In this document: piece by piece, positions 31,230-42,200 of the stretch
How positions within the stretch are numbered: the first letter of the stretch is position 1
How the letters are laid out: each line of letters opens with the position of its first letter
DNA from: Heligmosomoides polygyrus polygyrus
Lineage: Eukaryota; Nematoda; Chromadorea; Rhabditida; Heligmosomidae
Direction: 5' to 3'
NCBI GenBank assembly: GCA_947396885.1
Contig: OX377204.1
Coordinates: 48,409,139-48,473,138, forward strand
Length of the DNA: 64,000 nt
Translations under genes and position numbers: made by a program
Notes under the pieces: generated by a model
The model's database searches: none
What the model was told of the DNA's origin: nothing
Seen by the model: only the letters and a program-made list of their open reading frames with translations

Positions 31230-32445
31230 TAAGGTAGGGAGATGGATTCACAACAAATATCTGATCTTTTAATTTTCTTTGCCTGCCAGGTTGGGTACAA
31301 ATTTCTTTATTTCTACCGGCTTTCGACGAACTCGTCTTTTTCAAGGTTTGAAAGAAGCTCAAAATATTTGGTTCTGCAAAGTTCATTTGGTCAGAAACGT
31401 CGCGTTCCCCCTTACTGGAATAACATGCTTCTAAGAGTGCTAAGAAGAAAACCACATCTGCGCCAACTAACTCACCGATATTCCACCACCGTAAAAACCG
31501 GCTCAATTGGGCACCATAGAGCAAGTGAGACATACTGGTTTGGTCAAATATGCTGCTCCGAGAACGGTAGGGTGGAGAATGTATGGAGGCAGTACACGAC
31601 ATCTCACAGCTCGCGCAAAGGGATAAAAGGCAAGAATTTATTGGTAATGGAGATACACTGATTCCTGTTGTTCATGGATGGATTACGCCTGTGAATCCAA
31701 AAGGCCTCAAGAGCCTTTCTGGTCTCTATTTCGTCTTCATGATACAACACTGTGCATTTCAAATTAAAATCGTCACCGGAGTGGGCCTCCCTTCGGTGCT
31801 TCCCAAGCGAGGTTAATAAGCTTTGCTTTCTTTTTCCAGCAAGATGTTCCTTATCACGGATACCCAGCAGCCTCCCAGTTTACCCAATATACAACTCTCC
31901 TTAACACGGATGCCCAGCAGCCTCCCAGTTTAGCCAATATACAACTCATCCCAGGATAAACGCACTAGCTCATAAACGACACCTGTCTGCGAACAAATCA
32001 TGCAGTCTTGCATCATACATATGCGGTCATATAACCGATTGCGAACAAGCTGACGTTTAATGTTGTCCCTCGGAATAATTACCAGTACAACGTCCGTATC
32101 CAAGCTCGCTTGCAGCAGGCATTGACATACTACCGCAGCGACTTTTTCCGAAATAAAGGGCAGTGAGAGACAAATTTTGTTGCTAAGCGCGTTGATATTA
32201 GACCCGCGTCGCGCTCTGCCTTCTCACGCTTCGGACTCATTGAGGTTAGCTATTCTGCAGGCTAACATACGGGACTCTTCGCGCTCCCCATCCACCGCAC
32301 ACATCGTCACTGCTGTTCTGGACATCTTGCGGAGCATAGCTCGCTTCACAGCTGAAGGACGAGCCGATCTTGCGTGGATGACGATATTCTTGGAGCTGCC
32401 CTTGCGGTACCATTTCACGCTATACTGCCCGTTCGTCACCTTACT
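31230..32445 (-). mobile_element. Penelope-like element fragment (GIY-YIG)
   Basis: Minus-strand frames give the end of the reverse transcriptase thumb and linker (KWYRKGSSKNIVIHARSA, MKRA-like AVKRAMLRKMSRTA, EREESRMLACRIA). They then give CMICSQTGVVYELVRLSW with ELYIG, a GIY-YIG endonuclease block, and in other frames GKHRREAHS-like and EAFWIHRRNP-like remnants. A tandem duplication of about 55 bases (ACGGATACCCAGCAGCCTCC, 31855-31955) splits the nuclease frame. Most of the reverse transcriptase is missing. Low coordinates (31230-31600) are probably its 3' region. Confidence 0.7.
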
Positions 32446-32756
32446 CTGTGTGTTTAAAAAGGGTAAAAACCAGCCTTAACATGGAACTTTTCGCGTGAAC
32501 TTTATGTACTGTGATTGTGTGTTGGGGGATGTCGAATTGTTACAACACAGCAATCACCGATATAGTGGCTACCATGGCTAAATGAATTGCTTGATGCTAG
32601 TCCAATTTTAGGTGACCTGTGCTGCCAATACTCATATATAAGATGCGATAGGACTAGTAAAAGAGGTGGTGGTGTACTGTCCAATTTTGCTTTTTGTTCT
32701 TACTTATGCTGCTACTTATTTTGCTCTTACTTATGCTTATTAGGCTTCCAATATTT
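32446..32756 (+). other. Short LINE endonuclease scrap
   Basis: RCDRTSKRGGGVL at about 32645-32680 resembles the RxxRxxRRGGGV motif of CR1-like endonucleases. Nothing else is recognised. Confidence 0.35.
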
Positions 32757-33443
32757 AATTATTTATTTATTATTTATTTATTTAGACGTGCAAATAGTTA
32801 CAATTACACGCAGAGAAAATACAAAACACTTTGCAACAAGAAAAACAACGCTACAACACAACGCATAGTAACTACTCAGTTACTCTAGGAGATACCTGTC
32901 CACGAGCCTCTTAAACTGAGCTACTGAATTAGGGAACGCATGTTTTTTTTTGAGAATGTTAAAAACTCAGAGCCGGTCCTTTCGGTAAAAAGGAAGCACG
33001 AATGGAGCTCTTGGCCTTGGAGAAATGGATTTTCCTCTGGCTACCTCTTGTGTAGGAATTTTGTAGCGTGTAGAACTCATCAAGCTTTAGTGCTACCAGT
33101 TCAATAATCATTTTGAAAATCATGAGCAGGTCATTCCGTTTCCTATTTTGTTGCGACTAGAGGCAGAAGATATGGTGGTGTAATCATACCCATATAAGCG
33201 TATTCAGAGCTTTCTAGTGAAATCATTTCGAACTACTTCAAGCCTTTGTACACTACTCTTCAAGTGGGGACTAAAGACTGTGGTACCGTATTCTAGTACA
33301 GGGCGAACATATGATTTATAGGCTATCAAAAAGTGTGCTGCTGATTTTATAGACAAGGATTTAGATTTTTCTTCGCGATGCCTTCACAATGGTCAGTGAA
33401 AGTGAGTTTTTGTCCATAATAAATCACAGATCTCGTAACGTAT

Positions 33444-35618
33444 CTACATAACTATACGGGTTCCACAAACCATGTAGTTGTATCTTGCTGACTTCGATTT
33501 TCCTAGATGAAGAAGTTTAGTTTTTGAAGCAGATAGAGGTAGTTTCCACTTGTCAGACCAATCAGCAATCTCTTTAATGGCGCCTTGCAAAGCCAAGCAA
33601 TCTTCCGGCTTGCTAATATTTTTGTACAGTTTCATGTCATGAGCAAACACACTACACTTCTCGTTGAATTTGTCTATTTGGTCTGTTAGGTCGGAAGTAT
33701 AGATAATAAAGAGAACTGGTGATAAGACCCCACCCTAAGGTACTCCATTAGTCACCCTATACGTATCTGAAAAGGAATCGTATCGTTGACTCTCACTTGG
33801 AAGGTTCTGTCCGTGATAAAACCTTTTATCCACGCAATAATTCGATGATGCACTACTCCAACAGTTTGAAGTTTTTGAACCAATTCTTTAAACGGTACTT
33901 TGTCAAACGCCTTGCTAAAATCGAGGTAGATGATATCAATATCATTGTTTGCATCAAGTGCTTTGGTCCAGTCACTTAAGGCAGACAACATTGATATCTC
34001 TGTTGACCGCTTGACTCTGAACCCATATTGGTTCTCAGGTAAAATCCCATTTGTCTCAATGTACTTCACTAATTCTGCCTTTAAATTTTTTCGAATGTCC
34101 TACAAAATACTGATGTTAAGCATATAGGACGGTAGTTTGAAGCTAGATTGTTCGGCGATGTCTTCAGAATGGGAGTGAGATAAGCATGTTTCCATCGATG
34201 GGGTATTACAGCATACATGTAACTGTAGTTAAAAATATGTTCCAAAGGAACAGCAATTGCAATGGCAGCCTTTTGAATGAAGTAAGCTGGAATTTCATCT
34301 GGAGTTCGCGAATAAGACAGTGGTAATCTATCAACAGCTTATAAATATCTTCTTTATAAACCACAGTAAATTGTCCGAGTAGGTTTTTGAACGGTAGCTT
34401 TAGTGAGAAGCCATGAATCATCATCGTGATCCTGTTCAGAGTAAGATTTTTTGAAATGAGAGGCAACCATTGACGCTTTCTTAAAATCATTTGAAGCACT
34501 GTTACCATTTCCATCACTTAACATAGGAATCCGATCACATCGCCTTAGCCTTGAATTTAGCAGCTTTTACAGTGAAGACCTTTTAGGATTTGTCAAAAGC
34601 TTCCGTTCACGATAACTATTGTATTTTTTCCAGAGCCCGATCGAACTTTTCTTTAGTACTGGTGAAGTGCTTGATTTTTTCTGGACACGGATCATTTTGT
34701 GAATCGTGCCAAGCCTTTTCTTTAAGTTCAGCTAATCGAGAGAGATACGAAGGAACGTTGCCATGACTCATAGGTTGCTTTTCAAGTGGTACAAATCTCT
34801 GAATGCAAAAATGTAGAATAGATAAAAAATTTCATATTTGTCGTTAATATTGGAAAGCCTTTCCAGGATATTCCTCCAGTCAAAAGAAAGCAAAAAATGG
34901 CAAATGGCGTCATAATTGGCCTTGTGGTACGCTCCGCTCCATCGGAAGTGCAGACGATGTATGGGTATAATTATTTCATACGAGAGGCAGAAGTGATCAC
35001 TGGAACCTAGAGGAGCGGATACGTTGACACCTTTGATTACATTTGCTTGAGAACAGAGAACATCAAGTATGTGTTTGCCCCGAGTAGGCTCACGTACTTT
35101 TTGAACAAGTTTGATTAAAGTGCAGAATTCAGTGAAGCGCTGCGAGACAGTAGATGTACCACTTGGCAAATTTTCTTTCCAGTCAATATTAGGAAAATTA
35201 AAATCTCCGGTGATAATAGAGTGCACTTGGAATGAATATAGATCACTAAGAACTTTGCAAAGTTGAATTGAATCACTGAGATTGCAACTGGAGGTCCTGT
35301 AAGCACTATTACTCGAAGAGTGGACCGAGGTAGGTTAAGGTCACAGCAAATGATTTCAAATGCGTCAAGTATAGATTCTCGCCAGACTATATTAAAAGCA
35401 ATGGAACGTTTAATAAGAATGAGCGCACCACCACCCCTTCTTTGAGCTCTGTCGCATCTTGCAAAATTGAATGCTGTAAGTAGTTGCCCCAAAATCGATT
35501 CTATATCATTTAAGTCGCTGAGCCAAGTTTCGGTCAGCTGAATGAGATCGATATTTTCTACAGCAAATTCTGAAACGGATACATTTTTTGAAGCGATCGT
35601 ATGTTGCAGTACAAACAT
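33444..35618 (-). pseudogene. CR1-like ORF2 (endonuclease and reverse transcriptase)
   Basis: Fragments in order: LIQLTETWLSD and ARCDRAQRRGGGALILI (endonuclease), HSIITGDFNFPNIDWK, APLGSSDHFCLSYE, then reverse transcriptase NGILPENQYGFR, DIIYLDFSKAFDKVPF, and FAHDMKLYKNI, where the usual FADDxK has His for the first catalytic Asp. Then WSDKWKLPLSASKTKLLHLG. The frames differ, so at least four disabling changes have accumulated. Confidence 0.85.
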
Positions 35619-35652
35619 TTGGGGCTCGAGAAAGGAGTCCGGTGAGAACTAA

Positions 35653-36522
35653 CTAGATTACCGATGAAGACAGAGTTGACTGGGAAAGAAGATTAGTACC
35701 CAGTAAAGAATTGCGTGCGAGCCGAGCCTCTCTGTTTCGATCTCTCTCCTGTTTAGTTGGTGTGCGGCGAATGTACACCCCCTTGCAGGAGAAGAACCGA
35801 AGCCTGTGAGCCCTCCTAAGCGTTAGCTTTTGATAAAATGTGCTAGACAAAATAACTTTTAATCGGCGAACACGACCTTCGGTAGGCTTTCCTAGTCGAT
35901 ATACCACATGAGGTAACCATTCGATTCCCAAATGATCAAAAATTTGCTTCACTACGTCGGCCTCATGAAGAGCTCTTGAGACGGAAGAGGAAGAACTTGA
36001 TTCACATACCCCGGAGATCACTATCGACCTAAGCCATTCTTTTTCTTCGTAACTGTACGTAGGAGGATGGGGCTGTGCAATCGATTAGATTTTGTAGATG
36101 ATTGTTTTGACTCACGAGGAGACTCCTTGAGGGCAGCATTTTCTTTGCGGAGGCGAGCAACCTCTTCATTGAGTGCCAAGTTGTTGGCAACCAGCGACGA
36201 TAACTGCTCCTGTACACTGAAGACATGCTGCACCAACTTCTTCAGAAATACCGGCGTCCTCTTGTCGAATTGCGTTTGAAACCATATGGAGTGAATCACT
36301 GTCGGCTGCGTTACATTAGGTGTCTCCCACTACTGTAGAAGGCGGAGTTACGCGCTTGATTACCGCAGGCTGACCGGGTGCCGCACCCGCCTCGGACGAG
36401 ATTTCGAGATTTTCGCAAAATAAAGCGAATTGAGCAGAACTCGCATCATCTGATTGCTTTTGTGCAAGTTTTGGGTCCGACCACATGCCGCCTCTGACTA
36501 GGGAAGGGTTTCGACCTCCCAT
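35653..36522 (-). pseudogene. CR1-like ORF1
   Basis: Three adjoining frames: an N-terminal part with KQSDDASSAQFALFCENL, a coiled coil (LALNEEVARLRKENAALKES), and a C-terminal nucleic-acid-binding-like segment with VYRLGKPTEG, RRAHRLRFFSCKGVYIR and PTKQERDRNREARLARNS, characteristic of nematode CR1 ORF1. ORF1 proteins bind LINE RNA. Two frame changes break it. Confidence 0.78.
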
Positions 36523-37854
36523 GGAACTTCAAGTTGAAACCGGGATCACTAGAATGAGCTCGGAATGCTGATTACGAATATGGCTGTCGAAATTGCAAAA
36601 TGAAATTACTGAGCGAGTTATGGCCTGACGAAATCGAGGGGCCTCACCACAGGCTGGCTGTGCGACACACCTGGCGCGAGTCATGAGAGCCCCGTAAGGC
36701 CTATGTTATAGGCCTATGTTATACTTCGGCGACACGTCGCCGACGTCGGCGACGTCGACGGCGTGCTGTGCACGGCGACGGTCCGTCACCGACGTCGCCG
36801 ACGTCATCCAAGGGTAGCAGAAAATGCGCTCCGATGGAGTGTTATGATTGTGGGTTGGTTCTTCGTTCCCGGAACTGCCATCATCACCACTGTACTTCGA
36901 ATTACGAAATCGAGAAGTGCAAAAGACACCGTCTTGCCAACACAAAAAGCACAATTTATTAGAATACTGAGTGTTTGGGAGGGAGTGGGACCCTAAACCT
37001 TAGCTCTCCTTCAATTTGTCACTTTTCCTTTTTGTGTCCTTCTCAGCCGTTCTGTTCGCATTTTCTAGGCCTATTTGCTTCCTTGTAGAGCAAATAGGCC
37101 TAGAAAAAAATGGAACTGTGTAGAAAATAAGTAGTGTTTCCTCGCTTTCCCAAATGGTAATGCAAACCTCTGCGAAGAGCTTTTTCGAGATAAAATTCTT
37201 ACTAATTAAGAGTTAAATTTTCCTTTGAACTTCGAGAATTCCCCGTAAATTTAAGTAAAATACGATTTAGCGAAGAAGGTCTTTGCTAAACCGACGCTTT
37301 TTTTGACGTATGATCGGGATAGACTGTGCCATGCACTCGTCTGTTATTTTGCATTTTACAATCTATTGATAGTGTTTCGCTTGAATACTTCTTATAATCT
37401 CTTTACAAAGTGACCGTATCGATTGATTTGTGCTTCTTTTAAAGTTTAAAACCTAAAAACACACTATGCCTTGCGAAAAATACAGGGTATCCTAAAAATA
37501 TAGGTACTTTTGAATGGTTCTAACATTTTTCTTAGAACAGTTGTTTCCCTGAGCTTCATGTTTATATCTTCGTTATCATAGTAGTGAAACTAACATTGCT
37601 GCTAGTGAAACCTTTGAACACTTATCCGTCCTTCTAAAAGCCAAATTTGGTTAGTAAGAGAAAATTCGGCAGACCAACAATGGTTGAGCAGACTACCGTA
37701 CATACAGAACAAAAAATCATCATCAAGTCTTGAAGCATTAAGAAGAATTAAGAATTAAAATTTCTTTTGAAGATTAAGAAAAGCTCAGAATGTATGCAAA
37801 TTCGAGGCAGATGTGATCACTTAGCCTTTCTATGGGCAGACTGGTTACCAAATG

Positions 37855-38140
37855 ATGACATTGAAAACCCGCTCCGAAAACCGGCTGCCAAAAATGCGCT
37901 TCGATGCTCTCCTGTCAACGTCGTCCCCGACGCCGCCACAGAATTTGTTGACGACGTCGATCGTCTGTGGCGACGTCGGCGACCTCTGTGGCGACGTCGG
38001 TGGTGACGTCAGCGTCGGCGACGTCGGTGACGGCCTGTCGGTGACGTCGTCGACAGATTCTGTGGCGGCGTCGAGGACGTCGTTGACAGGAGGGCATCGA
38101 AGCGCATTTTTAGCATCGGAGCGCGTTTTCAATGTCACTG
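37855..38140. repeat. Nested 290-bp GACGTC palindrome
   Basis: The arms GACATTGAAAACCCGCTCC and GGAGCGCGTTTTCAATGTC are inverted, with AATGCGCTTCGATGC and CCGCCACAGAAT inside. The centre is made of GACGTCGGCGACGTCGG repeats. A compact foldback or MITE within the left arm. Confidence 0.75.
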
Positions 38141-38249
38141 TCAAGTTCAAAACATCAAAAAAGCCCATCATAGGTCAATGTGGCCAAGTAGCAACAAGAT
38201 TGTAAGCATTCAGACCATGCACAATCAAACAATTCTGAAATGCAAGGTT

Positions 38250-38473
38250 TGTAAGACAGAAGGCACGTTGACCAACGAGCAGCAGATAATCGACAGCTGA
38301 TCTACATCGCCGACGCCGCCTCCACGCAGCCTCCACGCCGCCGGACCACGGACAGTCCACCTCCGCCGAGGCCCCGAGCGGCCGTTTTAGTTCTTTTTTA
38401 ATCGTTCTCGTTCGCTGTTTACACAATAAATCCTTATAGTTCCGCTCTCGTTTCACTCCATCGTTACGCTACT
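38250..38473 (+). repeat. Left LTR of Gypsy element
   Basis: Starts TGTAAGACAGAAGG, ends GTTACGCTACT. Contains AATAAA within ACACAATAAATCC; no obvious TATA box. Identical by eye to 45338-45561. Confidence 0.95.
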
Positions 38474-38487
38474 TGGGGCCGAACCGG
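38474..38487 (+). other. Primer-binding site of Gypsy element
   Basis: TGGGGCCGAACCGG directly follows the LTR; the TGG pairs with a tRNA CCA end. The tRNA species is not assigned. Confidence 0.75.
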
Positions 38488-38845
38488 TCCAACCTGTCTC
38501 CGGCTAACAGTGGATGTTGTAGAAGGCTCCACCGTGCTGGCCAGTCGATAACTGCGACGAGTGTGAAGAAGGAGCACCGTGCAAAGAGGTGAATTTTAGT
38601 TAGTAGAAAACAGATCTGGAGAGGAGCATAAGGGCTCGACGTGGGAAACGAGCAGAAGAGGTAGCCGTGATCGTGCTACCGGAACAGACTGAGTAGCCGT
38701 GATCGTGCTACCGGATCAGACTGAAGTAGTGAGCGTGCTCATTTGGTGAAGTATAAGAAGCGGTGAAAGTGCAAAGTGGTGCTCATTGTGGCCGAAAGGT
38801 TGAGTCGTAAATTATAGGGCAGCAACCGAAACAAGAATTTCAAGT

Positions 38846-39202
38846 ATGACTGGAATGGAAGAGACGATGCTGGCCCAGGAGCTTCAGGTGAGAGAAGAAG
38901 AGGATGGTGAGATGAGGATGGTTGTGAGAACTATAAAGAATGTTATAACGATTTGCGACAACGAACTGAGCAAAACAATGAGGACCAATGATGCGGATAG
39001 GGATAGGATCACGAGTAGTGTGAAGGAGCAGGTGGAAGTAGCAATAGAAATGTTGAGGTCCAACTGGGGAAAGAAGTATATGAGTGATGTGAGTGAAGAA
39101 ACGATAAAAATTTTAAAGGCGGCAAAGTTACTCGATAGCGCAGCTTTAGAGACGTGTTTGGACGATGCACTGAGAAACAAGAACGCGGTGCAAAATGTAA
39201 CT
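38846..39202 (+). CDS. Gypsy Gag N-terminal segment, before in-frame TGA
   Basis: The first ATG after the leader opens 119 codons (MTGMEETMLAQEL to KNAVQNVT) ending at TGA 39203-39205, followed by C. The protein is helical and acidic with no named domain. The next long frame is in the same phase, so stop suppression would fuse this piece to the full Gag-Pol. A GT...AG pair brackets the stop with an 18-base interval (39197-39214), too short for a normal intron. Because LTRs are identical and the rest is intact, the TGA may be regulatory, or a single recent disabling change. Confidence 0.6.
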
Positions 39203-39229
39203 TGACACTTACAGTGCACCGAAGGAGAA

Positions 39230-42200
39230 GTGGAAGAAAATGTTATAAGATTGAAAGAGCAGCTAGCGCAAAAAGAGTTGGAGCTTGATGCTCTTAGGCG
39301 AGAAAATGAAAGTATGTTGCTTCAGATGCAGTCTATTCAACAAGGCGACGCTATCGAGCAAGATAATTTGAACAGCGATAGTGCAAGATCCGCAAATACT
39401 GGTGAGTATGGGCAGTATTCTCGATTTAGTCGCCTGAATGAGGAAGTAAGACATAAATGCTTACAGGACGGTCTAGAGACGAGCAGTTGGGCAGCATACC
39501 GGATCCGCACGAACATGCCCAGAACCAACTTCAACACAGGAACTCTCAGCCAAGGTGGGAGAGATTTATTAGGGAGGCAGAGAGAGTGTCAGAGTGTAAA
39601 CTGTGAGGACGAGCCCATAGTAGAAAGTAGGCGCAATAACGATTCAATAATGGAGTATATGCGATCGATGGCTGTACCTAACGTACTTCCTTTTGGTGGT
39701 CGACCACATGAGAACTTTAAAAAGTTTTTGGCGGCATTCTTCCTCAAATATCCGAGATCGTATTGGTCAGATAGGCAGTTGGTGCAACTATTTGAAGGCC
39801 ATTTAAGGGGAAGTGCGCAAATCATGTTCGAAACCCTACATGAAACCGTCAAGCAGGGAAGCCTAGACGATATTATTGAAGAGTTTAAAAAGCGGCTGAT
39901 GATCGACACGAATAGTGCTTGCCTTCAGGCGATGAACGAACTGCGCGAGCTAAGAATAAGGGAAAACCAATCAGTAGGTGAATTTTGTTTAGTGTTAGAG
40001 AAGTTAACGAACAGAGCATATGGCGAAAAAGAAACGGACATCGTTTCGCTGCAACGGGCCGAAATTTTGTGCCGGCAACTATCTCATTGGCCTGGATCGT
40101 ATAATTTGAGAAGGCTACTAGATACTGTAGAAAAAAGGAAAGTTTATGAGGAGGTGAAGGCAGCTGCTTTGTGTCTAGAGCGGAGTGTTCAAGTGAATAT
40201 GCGAAGATCAAGGTCCCCGGAACTAACACAGAGTTGGCGGCAGGCACCCACGGCAGATGAAACTAGAAGCCGAGGTGGAAGGTTCCAAACTGACAGGCGA
40301 GCAACAAGTATGGGTACTAATTATGGAAGGCCCAACCATGCTGATCATCGCCAACTCAGAGAAAGGGTCGGAAATGAAACAAAGAATTGCTACATTTGCG
40401 ATCAACCGGGGCATTTCGCTCGAAACTGTAAAAAGAGAACGCTTCATCCATCAAACCCTGGCGAAGGAAATGCGCGGAACGGTAATGATGCCAGAAGAAT
40501 AAACACATTCTCCACAAAACTAGAAGGGTGGCTGAGGAGCAAGGAAGCGGCAAAAAGGAATGAAGGCAAGATGAGATTATTCGGGCGAAAATATAACGAG
40601 GACGTAGTTTTGATGCGCATGAAACTGACGGCGTTACTTGACACTGGTGCAGAGACATCCGTAATTTCACTGGGTACATTCGAAAGGGCGAAGGCAATGG
40701 GCATCGATGTGGACAATTTTGTGGAGCCCATTACAGCGGTAGACGGCACAACAATAAGAGATGCATCAGGAAACCAGATGAATTTCTTAGACACGGTAAA
40801 GATGGATGTAACGTTGAGAGGGGTTACGAGGCCAGTAGCTTTCCACGTAGGTGAGGCAGATGATGAACTAGTGATCCTTGGAACAAACGCGCTTGAGGCG
40901 TTTGGGATTCATCTGACAGGCCCTGGTTGGGATACTGAAGCGGAAGAAGACGAAGCAGAAGCAATAGTTGTGAAAAGGACACACATCTTCCCAGGAGCGT
41001 CTAAGTTAGTGGCCATTGCGGGACGATCAGACAAAGAGCACGATTTGCTGTTGTCAAATAACAAGTATATTTCACATGGATTATACGCTGTCCAACGAGG
41101 TCTAGCTAAAATTAAAGTGATGAATGATTCAGATCAAGCGGTAGTACTGCAGCCCGGTGAAGTAATAGGGAAATGGTCGAACGATAAATGGTACCCAGCT
41201 AAAATGAAGGATGGTAAAGAGGCAAATACAAAACTGGACGATAAGGACCAGATGCGAAACACCCTTTTGATTTCACTGTTAGAACAGCATGCTCCGTTGG
41301 ATGATGAAGCCAGAGAATGTATACTTCGGTTCTCAGACGTTTTCGCTACTTGTGATGAGGAATTAACGCAGACCAACCTAGTGGTGCATGAGATCGATAC
41401 AGGTGATGCTGCACCTATCCGACAGAAAACCCGCACAGTGCCTCTGGGTATTCGGGAAGAGTTTAAAAGAATATTGGGTGATCTTAAGGATAGAAATATT
41501 ATTGAGAAGAGTAGGTCAGCATGGGCATCACCCGTAGTCCTGGTTAGGAAGAAAGACGGAAGCCTGAGGTTTTGTGTAGATTATCGCGAACTTAACAAGG
41601 TAACGAGGCATGATGCATATCCACTACCAACTATTGACACGGTTTTGCAAAGTCTAAGAGATAAAACGGTGTTTACAACATTAGACATGGCCTCTGGTTA
41701 CTGGCAAATAAGACTTGCCGACGATGCTAAAGAAAAAAGTGCTTTTACAACGAGCGAAGGTCTATACCAGTTCAACGTTCTGCCATTTGGCCTAAGCACA
41801 AGCCCCGCAGAATTTCAAAGAATGATGGATATAGTCATAGGAGGATTAGGAATTAAAGACAAAGAAATCTTCGTGTATTTAGATGATATTCTGATCGCAA
41901 CTGACACGACCAAAAGGCATCTAGAAATCATGGAGTTGGTTATCACAGCGCTACGGAAGGCTAAGCTACGCTTAAAACCTCAAAAATGCTTTTTCATGAA
42001 GCACAGCATAAACTATCTGGGCCATGTTATTGATGGAAAGGGTATACATCCAGACCCCGAAAAGATTAATAAGATCCAGGAGTATCCCCGCCCAACTAAC
42101 GCGAAAGAATTAAAAACGTTCCTCGGACTAGCCTCCTACTACAGAAAATTCATACTCAAATTTTCTCAAATAGCGAAACCATTGCACGAGTTAACCAGTC

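Larger units (their letters stand above)
32757..36535 (-). mobile_element. CR1-like LINE, minus strand, near full length but decayed
   Basis: The order on the minus strand is ORF1, endonuclease, reverse transcriptase, 3' region, then a (AAATAAAT)n tail at 32757-32790. About 3.8 kb, close to a complete CR1-type element. Both ORFs contain frameshifts and stops. The 5' end abuts the large foldback at about 36700. Confidence 0.82.

Noticed and set aside
37767..38205. Asp/Val-rich frames on both strands
   Set aside because: They are readings of GACGTC tandem repeats in a palindrome; all six frames tend to be open.
39197..39214. An 18-base intron removing the TGA in the Gypsy gag
   Set aside because: It has GT...AG ends and preserves frame, but it is far below the minimum spliceable length and has no branch region; stop suppression or mutation is more likely.
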